From NCBI GenBank assembly GCA_013368325.1, contig JAACJK010000120.1, forward strand, positions 62,001-126,000: a DNA stretch of 64,000 bases. Reading direction: 5' to 3'. Shown piece by piece: positions 55,411 through 64,000 of this stretch (within the stretch, counting starts at the first letter, position 1; every line of letters begins with the position of its first letter). The stretch is from Ephemerocybe angulata (taxonomy: Eukaryota; Basidiomycota; Agaricomycetes; Agaricales; Psathyrellaceae). The position numbers and the translations under genes were made by a program. Under the pieces are notes generated by a model. The model saw only the letters and a program-made list of their open reading frames with translations. It ran no database searches and had not been told where the DNA came from.

Positions 55411-56134
55411 ATGCGCTTCGCTTCCGTCCTCACCCTTATTCCTCTGGCGCTCTCCCTGGGGTTGCTTGCGAATGCACAAGATGTGCGTATCCAGCCTAAA
55501 TTTTAGCTTCATCGGATTCGACGTTAGTTGGACTCATACCGCACCTCCATTAGCACACACTGGACAGCCGTGGGTACGTCGATGAGCTGAGCGCCCGCGA
55601 AGACTATTTCGGTGACGCTCTCGCCGCTCGCGAAATACTCTCCTCCATTTCGACGCGTGAGATCGTCAACGTGCTTAGCGAGCGCTTGGAGAGGCGTGGC
55701 GGCAAGACTTGCAAAAGATGTGGACACGTACGTTTCACGCTCTTTCTCCCTCTACGAACCTTCCTTCCTTCGTCCTCCACGTTTGAGTGGGCTGGGGTGG
55801 TTGGAAGAGTGCGGCTCCAACAATGGTGTTATGACTGTACCATTACTCACCACCTCCAATTTAGCCCGAGTCTTGGGGCAAGCTTTGCCCGAATGGAAGG
55901 CACACCGTAACAACGACTGGAAACTGGAGTAAAAAGAAGATGTTCCAGTGCACATTTTGCACTGAGTTCTTTGCCGAAACAGTGCGTAAACATTCATTTA
56001 ATAGCCATCTGCTTCCCCTTCCACTAGAAGGGTTGGGAGCCGGTGAAACAAGGCTGTACGAAGACGCTGATATGATACCTGCATTTAAGCCCGCCACAGC
56101 TTGCCCTAAAAAGGACCAAGGCCACGTATTCTGA
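55411..56134 (+). CDS. Secreted protein C2 with two Cys/His finger-like motifs
   Basis: Exons 55411-55482, 55554-55727 and 55865-56134 encode 171 residues. Signal peptide MRFASVLTLIPLALSL.. ending LANAQD; helical segment SRGYVDELSAREDYF, AAREILSSISTREIV, NVLSERLERR; then CKRCGH joined by splicing to PESWGKLCPNGRH, a Cys-x2-Cys..Cys..His motif as in A2 and C1. Unlike the other members, the frame continues into a second motif, FQCTFCTEFF followed by two His spaced as H-x4-H, and a Lys/Pro-rich tail. The 137-nt second intron is long for this window, so the last exon is the least certain. Confidence 0.6.
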
Positions 56135-56180
56135 GGAGGCATTGTCATACACTCTGGCAAATCAGGTGTATTGATGAGGC

Positions 56181-56949
56181 TCATAATTTATTCTTCTCTT
56201 CTATGCCTTCCACATTCGCACCGCAAGGGGACCATTTGAGAGTATTACATGGGCAAGCAGGATACGCCCAATAGGGACGTACAATTCCGTGTCCGTATAA
56301 GTGCATTGCGATCTCTATAATGCGCGTACGGTAAGCGTGCCTGTGCGCCACTGGCGTACCTAGACTAGATTACTCACCTGCGTCGATTGGCACTTTTGGG
56401 TCCGTTTCTGATGGTATCTCAATTACCTCCCATGACATTTCCAGCTTCAGGTTCGCTTCAGACGTCTCCACCTTCTGGCGCTGACCTACGAGGTGGGCAA
56501 TCAGGACTTAAACTCATTTTGAATATCTTTGGCCCATACTGCGCGCAGGTCTCGAGACCTCGAAATTTATATAACCAACATCCTCGTCCTCATCAGACTT
56601 CACAACGCAGTCAACTCCGTGCACCTCGGCTAGGCTGCAATTCGCAGGCACACATAAGCCGTCACATTCTGTTAATCTCGAAGGTAGGAAACTTACAGCT
56701 CAATGGAACCCTTCATTTCCCAGTGCCCTGGTGAAGTCTTGACAAGCGCAAATGTCTTCCCGGTCTCTGATCCTGGAATACCAAACACGCAGAGCTCCGT
56801 GACATTCACAGACATCTCATCACCATTGGTGTGATTTGTGTGCTCCAGAGCCACGTCAAAGCCACGTCTACAAAGGTCTGTGAGTTGACTGGTATAGCAT
56901 GTCGACTATCCTTCAGCATCTCATACCTGTAACATAATATCGACTCCAT
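56181..56949 (-). CDS. Stand-alone TPR-CHAT N-terminal domain protein
   Basis: Five exons (56927-56949, 56697-56867, 56540-56634, 56378-56485, 56181-56314) keep one frame and give 176 residues. LEHTNHTNGDEMSVNV, SPGHWEMKGSIEL, DCVVKSDEDEDVGYI and ANLKLEMSWEVIEIPSE line up in order with ECTNTHEDG, SPGRWEVNGFIEI, DCIIKSDEEEDVGF and ARLTMRWKGVVIPSE of TPR-CHAT protein 2. The first three introns compared fall at the same places. Where gene 2 enters the repeat array this gene has only a short unrelated tail and a stop. It is a truncated copy or a protein of that domain alone. It converges on C2 with 46 bp between. Confidence 0.55.
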
Positions 56950-58190
56950 GAGACATGTCAGCCAGGTTTTGGTTGTTTATCGAAATGTAGCCCACCTTCC
57001 GCTGATAGATGCGTCATCCGGGACGAGCCTCGGAGCTACTGTCAGCATATCAGTCTCGAATCCCAGTGTCCCAGATGAAAGATCAGTGTAATACTTCTCT
57101 TGTCCCATTCTGCCCGTCGATACTAAGAGTGGGTAGGCGGATGTGATATCTGCCGAGACTTGGGATTGCAAATGACGTTATATATCACTCTGCAACACAA
57201 CGTGCTCACGGGCGCTAAAATGACGCTGTGCATAAAGCACAGCCCGCTGCCATGCTATTCTGCAATATGCCAGGATAGCCTCCCATTAAATTCTACTGGC
57301 AACAAAAGGGTTGATAAACGTGTGTATAAATAGGCGTCACTGTGCCTTGGTGGAATGCACAGCATGGTTCCATCCAGGCTGTTTTGCACCGGGCGTCTAT
57401 TTCTGGCAGAGGCGGGAAACCGGGTTGAACCGCATATAAGAGCGGGATAGCAAGTTATCCACAAACCATCGCAGCCATCGCAGCTTATGCACCTGTAGTC
57501 CCTGCTTTATAGACGTGCATTTCGAGCGTTCCGACTCTTCTTCCTGTGTCTGTCGACATTTGACGTCTTTGTTTTCACAGCCTTCAGATGACAGGTCGCA
57601 TTACGCTGGCAGGATGCATTTTCCACCTTTCCGATGCCAGTAAATATGACCATTCTGTTTATCTGTACATACAGACAATCACCTATCACCTACCGGCGAT
57701 ATGATCCTTAAATCTGGGTCATCCCTGGGGGTCCGAACTACCCACTGAACCATCGTGAGTTGAGGAAATACATGGAGGGCGACCGAATGTGCCTATCGTG
57801 TTAGACCCATACGCATTGAGGTAAGCATCCAGAGCCCCTGGCATCCGAACCATTGATCCAAATATGGCGTCCATCTCTCACGCACGGGGCCCATCTCGCA
57901 ATCAGCCCGTCGGTTCCTTTCGCCTGCTCTCTTCCTCTTCCCCGTCATCGAGCAAACCATCGTTTTGACTCTCCCTTCCCCGCTCCCTCTTCTTTTCCCG
58001 TCTGGAACATCGAAACTCGGCCTCGAGTAGGTGATGGAAGTATAGGCGCAGCAGAGACTCGACTGCTTGGATTCGTCTACGGAGCCCCCTAGACCACGAC
58101 GGAGCTGGCTTTCCTTAGTTGGATTGGAGGAGCGATATCGTGCCTTGTATGAGCTTGGAATGGGTAGGAATGAAGTCAATGATGAGGCTT
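56950..58190. other. 5' flank of the 56.9-kb gene and unrecognised sequence
   Basis: GGGCGTCTATTT at 57391-57402 is the minus-strand form of the AAATAGACGCCC motif found upstream of other TPR-CHAT copies, followed on that strand by GGTGCA as at 32.2 kb. A 64-codon minus-strand frame (56977-57171) could be an upstream exon. The rest is unrecognised. Confidence 0.35.
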
Positions 58191-58199
58191 AGTTCTATT

Positions 58200-59560
58200 A
58201 GGTGCGACTATATCACTTCTGTTATACCGTGCAGCGTAATCTAACGTCAGCCCGTAGACTCATGTCTACGACGTATCCATAGTTCAATATATCGTGCTGG
58301 CCAGAGCTGTGATTCAGATCAATACCCCAAGCTTTCCTATACACATTTGCTAAAGTGTTGGATAATTCATACGGGACGCAGGCCTCTGGATCTTGTCCAA
58401 ATGGATACCCTACGAAGCTATGGTCTGGGGAGGCCAGCATGGCCGTGTATTCTCCTACGCGCGACCAGGTCTTCCATGGACGACACATACTGAAGACACT
58501 CCACCTTCTCGGCGACATCTCTCCTTCTCACATGAATCCTTCGTCCTGGTATCGCCGCGACCGACTGCCGCACCTCCGGTGGCTTTGGAAAAGCATCGTC
58601 GACTCGCCACGTCGAGCTTGGGGGTCGCCACACGACTTTCTATTGGTTTCTGCCAGATGGTTGTGGCCGGTGGAACCACTTCGAACGCTACGAGCTCAAA
58701 CCCTCGATAGCAGAAGACTTTCTGCGTAGCATCCCTCCTTCTGCCGGGACGACAGCCTCGAACGTCGAAGGGATGGGCATTTCATGTGGCGACCCTGGGT
58801 GTGCGAACGAATTCCCCGTTACCCCTGGAGCACATCTACGTACATGTCTCGCCTGAAATACCCTGGATTCGTTCCTATGGTTCTCGACTGTGACGATAGG
58901 CTTCTTGTACCGGGGGGGCGAAGAGGATCTTGATCTCTGCTTTGCCCACCTTGGAACTCCCCCTACTCTGTAGCGAAGTATCTTCTCGCTTCAACGCGAC
59001 GTTCTGGAATGGCAGGGGCCGCCTGGCGCCCCGAACTGAAGAGGCGACGACGATGGCAATGGGTCAAAGGGCGGCTGTCTAGACGGGAGGAATCGAGGAT
59101 CCGGGTCTGGGCAGGTCTAGGAACGGACTGTTTGGAAGATTGGAAGAGGCAGACGGTAGACCGCATCGCGTCGCGATCGCCGACAGAACAGCTGCCTCGC
59201 AGGATATCTTCGTATTACATTTTCTCCCATGCGACCCATATGGGCTCGCAATTCGAAGCGGCTTCTATCATCTACCTGGCCGCATCTTCGTTCCACTCGG
59301 GTCTGCCGGTCGTCGGCTCGTGTTGCTTCCGTGCCATGGAAGGCCTCGAGAAATATGACTGCTCCGCGGATATACGGAACAGGAGGGCGTCATTTTGACA
59401 TGAGAGGATATCACGGGTGCACTGAGTCTAGAAAACGGAGGAAGCGCGCGGGCGCGGAATTATGGGAAGGTGAATACGATTAGCACTTCTGCGATATGAG
59501 AGACGGCCTTTCATTGTGTCTTCTCATTTTCCTTTCTATCAGAATGGTCGGTAAGGACAT
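58200..59560. other. Possible decayed or unrecognised coding region
   Basis: Several overlapping frames of 60-130 codons on both strands have protein-like stretches (minus 58222-58518, plus 59009-59398). None has a recognisable domain or an exon model I can defend. Confidence 0.25.
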
Positions 59561-59570
59561 CACTACAAGA

Positions 59571-59652
59571 TCGGGTATGGTGTAACGGCTAACATTGCCG
59601 CCTCTCATACGAGTGCTCGCGGCAGCTCGGGGTTCGATTCCCCGTACCCGAA
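59571..59652 (+). tRNA. tRNA-Glu (CTC) with a 10-nt intron
   Basis: The acceptor stem TCGGGTA/TACCCGA pairs fully. Anticodon stem GCCGC/GCGGC encloses loop CTCTCA with anticodon CTC; the intron TACGAGTGCT follows position 37. T arm CGGGG-TTCGATT-CCCCG is perfect. A T run just downstream (59653-59658) fits Pol III termination. Confidence 0.93.
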
Positions 59653-59865
59653 TTTTTCTCATTTCTCATTTTATTTTGCTCTACGTTCTTAGGTCTACGG
59701 TCCACCAGTACCTGTAAGTTGTAACATCCTGTGGGGGACTCTAATCTTATAGAGGATGAAGATAACATTCAGGATCGATTTTGAGGCAATCGCAGGTCAA
59801 TCGAAGAACACAGATTGAGTGAAGAAAATGAAAGGTGATGCGAAGAATATATGTAACATATGGTA

Positions 59866-60390
59866 TTAGCAGGAAGAACCAGTTCCTTGAGCAAAGCAAG
59901 AGCTACAAGGGCACTCAGCGCCTCGCGCCTTCTGACGGTGCGCCGTCTTGTGCCGACGCTGCTTTGTTGCTTTTCTTTCAGGCGCTGCCATCCCCCTCTC
60001 CTTGACCAATTCAGGGGCAGTGGTGCCAGCCCGCGCTTTGCGCCTTTCCCTGCGCCTTTCCCTGCCACCATTCTTTCGCCTCTCCGCGCGTTCCTCCCTC
60101 TTTGCTTGCAGTCTTTCAATATCGCATTCGAGCTCCTCTTCGAGGTAGCGAACGCCCTTATAGTGGAAGAACCCGTACTCAACCTGCTCTTTAACCCCTT
60201 TGTCCTGCTCGACCTCGGCTTCTACCTTGGTATTTCCCGACGGTTTACCCTGAGGCACCAGAGCGGCCAGCAGATCCATGATAATGGGGTACATCAAGCT
60301 CGCTGGGAAAGACACGATGCTACCCAAACCATAAATGAAGCTGGCTGGTGCGCGCTGCGCTGTTGGGTATGAGAGGCTCGCGGTATGCAT
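59866..60390 (-). CDS. Basic coiled-coil protein of unknown function (174 residues)
   Basis: One exon from ATG 60390. A hydrophobic N-terminal half (SFIYGLGSIVSFPASLMYPIIMDLLAALVP) is followed by an acidic linker and a highly charged, Arg-rich helix (YLEEELECDIERLQAKREER, then RRKNGGRERRRERRKARAG). The Cys-containing C-terminus is CPCSSCFAQGTGSSC. The start is chosen because a minus-strand TATAAAAG lies about 85 bp upstream; the frame is open further 5' to an ATG at 60504. Membrane association or nucleic-acid binding is possible; no family recognised. Confidence 0.55.
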   Translation of the reverse strand: MHTASLSYPTAQRAPASFIYGLGSIVSFPASLMYPIIMDLLAALVPQGKPSGNTKVEAEVEQDKGVKEQVEYGFFHYKGVRYLEEELECDIERLQAKREERAERRKNGGRERRRERRKARAGTTAPELVKERGMAAPERKATKQRRHKTAHRQKARGAECPCSSCFAQGTGSSC

Positions 60391-60803
60391 ACTGATGAAG
60401 TTGAATGTTGTGTTCTGGGGTGGGGATAGTGGAGGAGGAGTGTGTGCTGCTCGTTGAGGGCAGATCTGAAGCGCTTTTATAGCGCAGTGGTGGCGGGAGA
60501 TCACTGATGGTGGACGGGCTTTGACCAGTGGCGCGCCGCAGCGCCGTGTTTAACGCCCGTTCTTTGGGTCAATGACCTTAACAACGGGCTTTGTGCCGAC
60601 AATGACGACCAGTCGTGCGGCTATGGATCGGTACAAGGCACCTCAAGACACAACGGAAAGTGGGTACGGACCATGTAGTAGTACGGGGATGCTTTGTAAC
60701 CATTTTGCGACTCTTGGGTTAGGATGGAACGACGACGTGAGTATATGGCTGATTTACATGACTACAATGCTAAATATCTAGAATTGGATGGGCTATGGAC
60801 ACT
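60391..60803. other. Intergenic
   Basis: Contains the promoter of the 59.9-kb gene (TATAAAAG, minus strand, 60474-60481) and the 3' flank of the DUF6533 gene. Nothing else is seen. Confidence 0.4.
60474..60481 (-). promoter_or_regulatory. TATA box of the 59.9-kb gene
   Basis: TATAAAAG on the minus strand about 85 bp upstream of the ATG at 60390. Confidence 0.5.
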
Positions 60804-62828
60804 CTACGAATGTGAAGCTTGATGACGACGAACAAAGATCTCTAATGGGCTTGCTGAGCGCCCATCAGTAGCACCCCACGGACCCTCCTCCGAGGGTGAT
60901 TCCTGCGCTCGGTCTCTTCGTAGTGGCGCGAGCTTGAATGCTTGATGTGAAGTTTGATTGTTACTCTTGACGTCTTCTGGGTGTGCGAAGGGTGCCACTC
61001 TCGCCAATTTGTCCTCGCCGATATCGAAAGTCCCTGTTGAGAAAGCGGTCTCAACCTCCAGTTGGCTGTCTAGGTGTCTAACCGGTGTAGGCGCTGCTCT
61101 GAATTCGGAGAGTACAAACGACTGGCCCTGAGATTCTCCGTGCGATTTGTTCGAATGAGAATTGAAGTATCGGCCAGGTGGTTGCCCATGAGAGTCATAT
61201 TCGACTAGGCGCTGCGATGACTGTTCCTTAAGGTGAAGAATTGTGCGACTAGCTAGGATAGAGTGTAATGCGCGCTGGGGGCTAGGAAAGAGTGAGTCAG
61301 CGCAATTCCTCTCAAGTACATTCGCCCGTGCTTACATGTTGAACATGTATCTGCATGTTGGCTAAGAAGCGAAGGTTAGAACATCTCTCATTCGAACACC
61401 GCTACCTGGTACTGACCAAAACTGTGAACAGAATGATGATGTTGGCGGTGGAGGCGACTTCATCAGGGATGTTTTAGTTACTTATCTATAGCAACCTATA
61501 GAACTGTTGAACTGAGCTCACCAAATAATGCACCGAAGTAAAACACGCCGTCACGATAGAATATCTTCAGTAAGGTGCTGTTCCGAGTAGACTCTTGGTA
61601 TTTTTTGTATCCAATGTAACCCGTATATGCGAATATTACTGGGACAGGTCAGTCGTCGGGAAACAATTATGCTAGAGAGACCGAAAGGACGCACAGAACT
61701 CGCTGAGCATAACGATACCAAAAAAGATGGATATCAAGATGTCGTCGTCTTCGATAACGGGGAGGCAAGGAAGCAGCTTAGGCAGTGGAGATGCTTCGTC
61801 TGAGTACCTTTAGTATCAGCAAGGTATTCGACCGGGTTATATAGTAAATTTTGACCGCTTACACTGCATCGGCCTGAGGAAGACGGCGAGCAGGACTATG
61901 GATCCTCCGTGTACGAGCTGAAGTGGATTTAGTTCCGGATAACGCTCGGCGCAGCTGAAAACATACAATAAACTGAGTGGAAAGGACTATCAGAACAATT
62001 TTACTCTTTCCCGAGAGAGCGAAGACCCGCATGTACATGATCGCTGATCGTTCATGATTATGAGCGCCCGTCGCCAAAAGGGACTGTGCAACTGCACATA
62101 CCTTCGGCACACGCAATGGAAACAACCAACCAGACTGAGAAATGCGATTAGCGTGTATACAACACCATTGGCTCCGTACACGTACTCGATGCGGTGAAGA
62201 ACACCTTCTTACATTGCTTTTCCCGACGCGGGTGAGCGAAAGGCCTTTCGCGGATGGCATAAGACTCACCGACGGTATCGATGCTCCGGTTGTATCTTTA
62301 TGATGACACGCGAATGAGACCTTCGGTTAGCTTCAGTCAGGGTATATAAGATGCAACTAACGCACGGACAAAGCTCAAGGCAATATCTAGAATGTTGTAT
62401 CTGTTGAAGAAGAACAACACCTTGACAACGCTCATCGGGGCAAACCACATGTGCTCGACCTGCTCGGAGCTGGCTTAGATAGCGGGCGTAAGTAGCATTA
62501 GGTGAATCTAACCTCTGTTTGGAATGTATGTGCCCAGTCGGCGATCTAGTTGTTAAGTGTTAGTTTCTCTATGGCCTTCCTTTAGCCGAATCGACACCTA
62601 CAATCAACATAAGCGCCCAGGCTGCCGCGGAGTAAGATGTCTCGTCAGTGTATGGGTGTCATTCCTCTGAAGGTTCCCATACCCAGTAGGTACTACCCTC
62701 GTTGGAGTTTTGAGTATGTTGCAATGGAATAGCTGATTGCGCACAGAAATGCGTACCGCTTCATTTTTACCGCACTGCGCAATCTTGAAGAGCGTTTCAG
62801 GATCTGCCTGTGCTGCGTGGAAAGTCAT
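60804..62828 (-). CDS. DUF6533-type multi-pass membrane protein
   Basis: A gene of about ten exons, probably starting at ATG 62828 (MTFHAAQADPETLFK); the final exon is 60804-61281. Fragments in order: TSYSAAAWALML, ADWAHTFQTE, VEHMWFAPMSVVKVLFFFNR, ANGVVYTLIAFLSL, AIMYMRVFALSGKSKIVL, ILISIFFGIVMLSEF, EVASTANIIILFTVL, and a long hydrophilic tail ending RRHQASHS. The VE..W.....SVVKVLF..NRY block is the hallmark of the basidiomycete DUF6533 domain at the start of a seven-helix protein. Receptor-like roles have been suggested, but the function is unknown. Exons 1-2 are the least certain. Confidence 0.72.
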
Positions 62829-63596
62829 AGCCTCCTATTAGCGACTTGAGCGAGCGCGGAACAGTCAATTTCAGGAAGGGAGGCCCTGTGGCTGGAAGTG
62901 TGGACGCGAGAGAGGGTGACAGAAGAGTCGGAGACGACGCAGCATTATAGGAAGTCGGACATAGAGAGGCTTTTTGAAACGCCAAGCCGCCCACCACGGG
63001 CTTCCTTGATGGCCAGCTTCAATGGACAACACCTGGAACCGACGCCACAAGGTTGGCACAAGGACACATTTGGCTTCTTACTAGATATGGGAAGATCTGA
63101 CTGATATACATTCAATCATAATCTAAAGAAGTTGAGGGGAAGGTAGAAGTTGGGTAGAAGCTGGTAGAAGGGTAACATTGGTACTCGAGGTACGGCCGCT
63201 GGGAGGATCATATTGATGTTCCAACCGACGTGCTTCTCTCCCGTTATCAGAGATATCAGTACTTAGACATTCGCAATCAAGCACAGCGGCTGCCATGCGT
63301 TACGGTCTCTGCCATTCCACCCCCGTGCCGGTTAATCAAAACCACCGTTACAGCTGGAACAAGCTCTACAATCTGGAGTGTAACCGAGAGTATGACGCGG
63401 GGGTTGTGTGCCGCAAGCGGTAAGGGAACCGATCTTCAATACAGGGAAGAAGATGAGACATACTAACATAGATCGCAGGGAACATATTTTGATTGCTCGC
63501 ATCGACCGCGAGAGAAGTTGGAGGGCAAAGAGATTGGAACCTCCCCGAACCTTGCGATCCCAGTTCGGGGGCGGGCGCCATATATCAAAGCCATCA
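62829..63596. other. Intergenic, no gene seen
   Basis: Upstream region of the DUF6533 gene; nothing recognised. Confidence 0.35.
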
Positions 63597-63696
63597 GCCC
63601 GCCTAGCTCAATCGGATAGAGCGTCAGACTCTTACGAACTGATCATAAGGGCGGGAGTACATCTGAAGGCTGCGAGTTCGACCCTCGCGGTGGGCT
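63597..63696 (+). tRNA. tRNA-Lys (CTT) with a 26-nt intron
   Basis: Acceptor GCCCGCC/GGTGGGC pairs with one G-U. D arm TAGCTCAATCGGATAGAGC. Anticodon stem TCAGA/TCTGA with anticodon CTT (63631-63633); the intron at 63635-63660 follows position 37. T arm GCGAG-TTCGACC-CTCGC is perfect. A T run at about 63703 fits termination. Confidence 0.92.
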
Positions 63697-64000
63697 ACTA
63701 CACCTTTTTCGCCGGAAAACTCTTCATTACATTTTCCCCCAAGTGTACAAGCAAGAAAAGCCCTTATACTCTGAGCTCTCCGCTCCGTGGAAAAATGATT
63801 TGCTTCTTACCCTCGTCACTCGTGGAATACATACTGGTACTAATCTAGAACCGTAATCCTGCAATACTGGGCGCTTGATGAGCGCTCATTCGGCGACATT
63901 GGATCAAGCTGCTGTCACGACTCACAACTCTACTTACTCATCTCTAATATCTATCAGATATTCCCAAAATTTCCCGTACTTCATTTCCGGCGAAAAAGGT
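63697..64000. other. Intergenic to window end
   Basis: Nothing recognised. Confidence 0.35.

Noticed and set aside
58222..59398. A gene in the 58.2-59.4-kb region
   Set aside because: Several protein-like stretches exist on both strands, but no exon chain with sensible splice sites or known domain could be built.

Overview
The window looks like nuclear DNA of a filamentous basidiomycete, probably an agaricomycete. The evidence is many short GT-AG introns of about 45-85 nt, tRNA genes with introns right after anticodon position 37, a multi-exon DUF6533-type membrane protein (a family known mainly from Basidiomycota), and Ty1-copia and LINE elements. I could not run database searches. Exon models were read by eye from splice sites, reading phase and comparison between paralogues inside the window.

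Layout. 0.3-3.7 kb: TPR-CHAT gene 1 (caspase-like CHAT domain behind a 45-residue repeat array), then a dispersed repeat (3.8-5.05 kb). 5.2-15.1 kb: a large segmental duplication (about 5.2-9.3 kb versus 10.3-15.1 kb). Each copy carries a minus-strand gene for a small secreted protein with a C2H2-like finger; a third family member (6.7-7.15 kb) lies only in the first copy. The second copy has been hit by an 8-bp-TSD element (11.27-12.25 kb), a 9-bp-TSD element full of GTTTAAAC motifs (13.16-14.27 kb) and a Ty1-copia retrotransposon (15.1-28.07 kb), which itself contains a complete 6.7-kb LINE (16.05-22.74 kb). 28.5-28.9 kb: a 191-bp inverted repeat with tRNA-like sequence. 29-30.9 kb: second copy of the dispersed repeat. 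31.1-36.6 kb: TPR-CHAT gene 2 with an N-terminal domain and a 5' flank homologous to 7.9-9.25 kb. 36.6-39.5 kb: intergenic DNA with a broken Bet1/Sft1 copy. 39.6-46.2 kb: a tandem pair of zinc alcohol dehydrogenases with the third dispersed repeat between them. 47.5-48.1 kb: another secreted protein. 49.2-49.8 kb: a CHAT pseudogene. 51-52.6 kb: tandem repeats of about 600 bp. 52.8-53.2 kb: Bet1/Sft1-type SNARE. 54-56.1 kb: two more secreted finger proteins. 56.2-56.9 kb: a gene holding only the TPR-CHAT N-terminal domain. 59.6-64 kb: tRNA-Glu, a basic coiled-coil protein, the DUF6533 protein and tRNA-Lys.

Two gene families dominate. One is TPR-CHAT: two intact genes, a CHAT pseudogene, an N-terminal-only gene and several promoter or N-terminal relics. 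This is the pattern of an expanding, reshuffling family of predicted protease receptors or effectors. The other is a family of five small secreted proteins built as signal peptide, RE/DEL-rich helical segment, usually a dibasic RR, and a C-terminal Cys/His finger split by an intron. I know of no description of this second family, and it is my main candidate for something undescribed.
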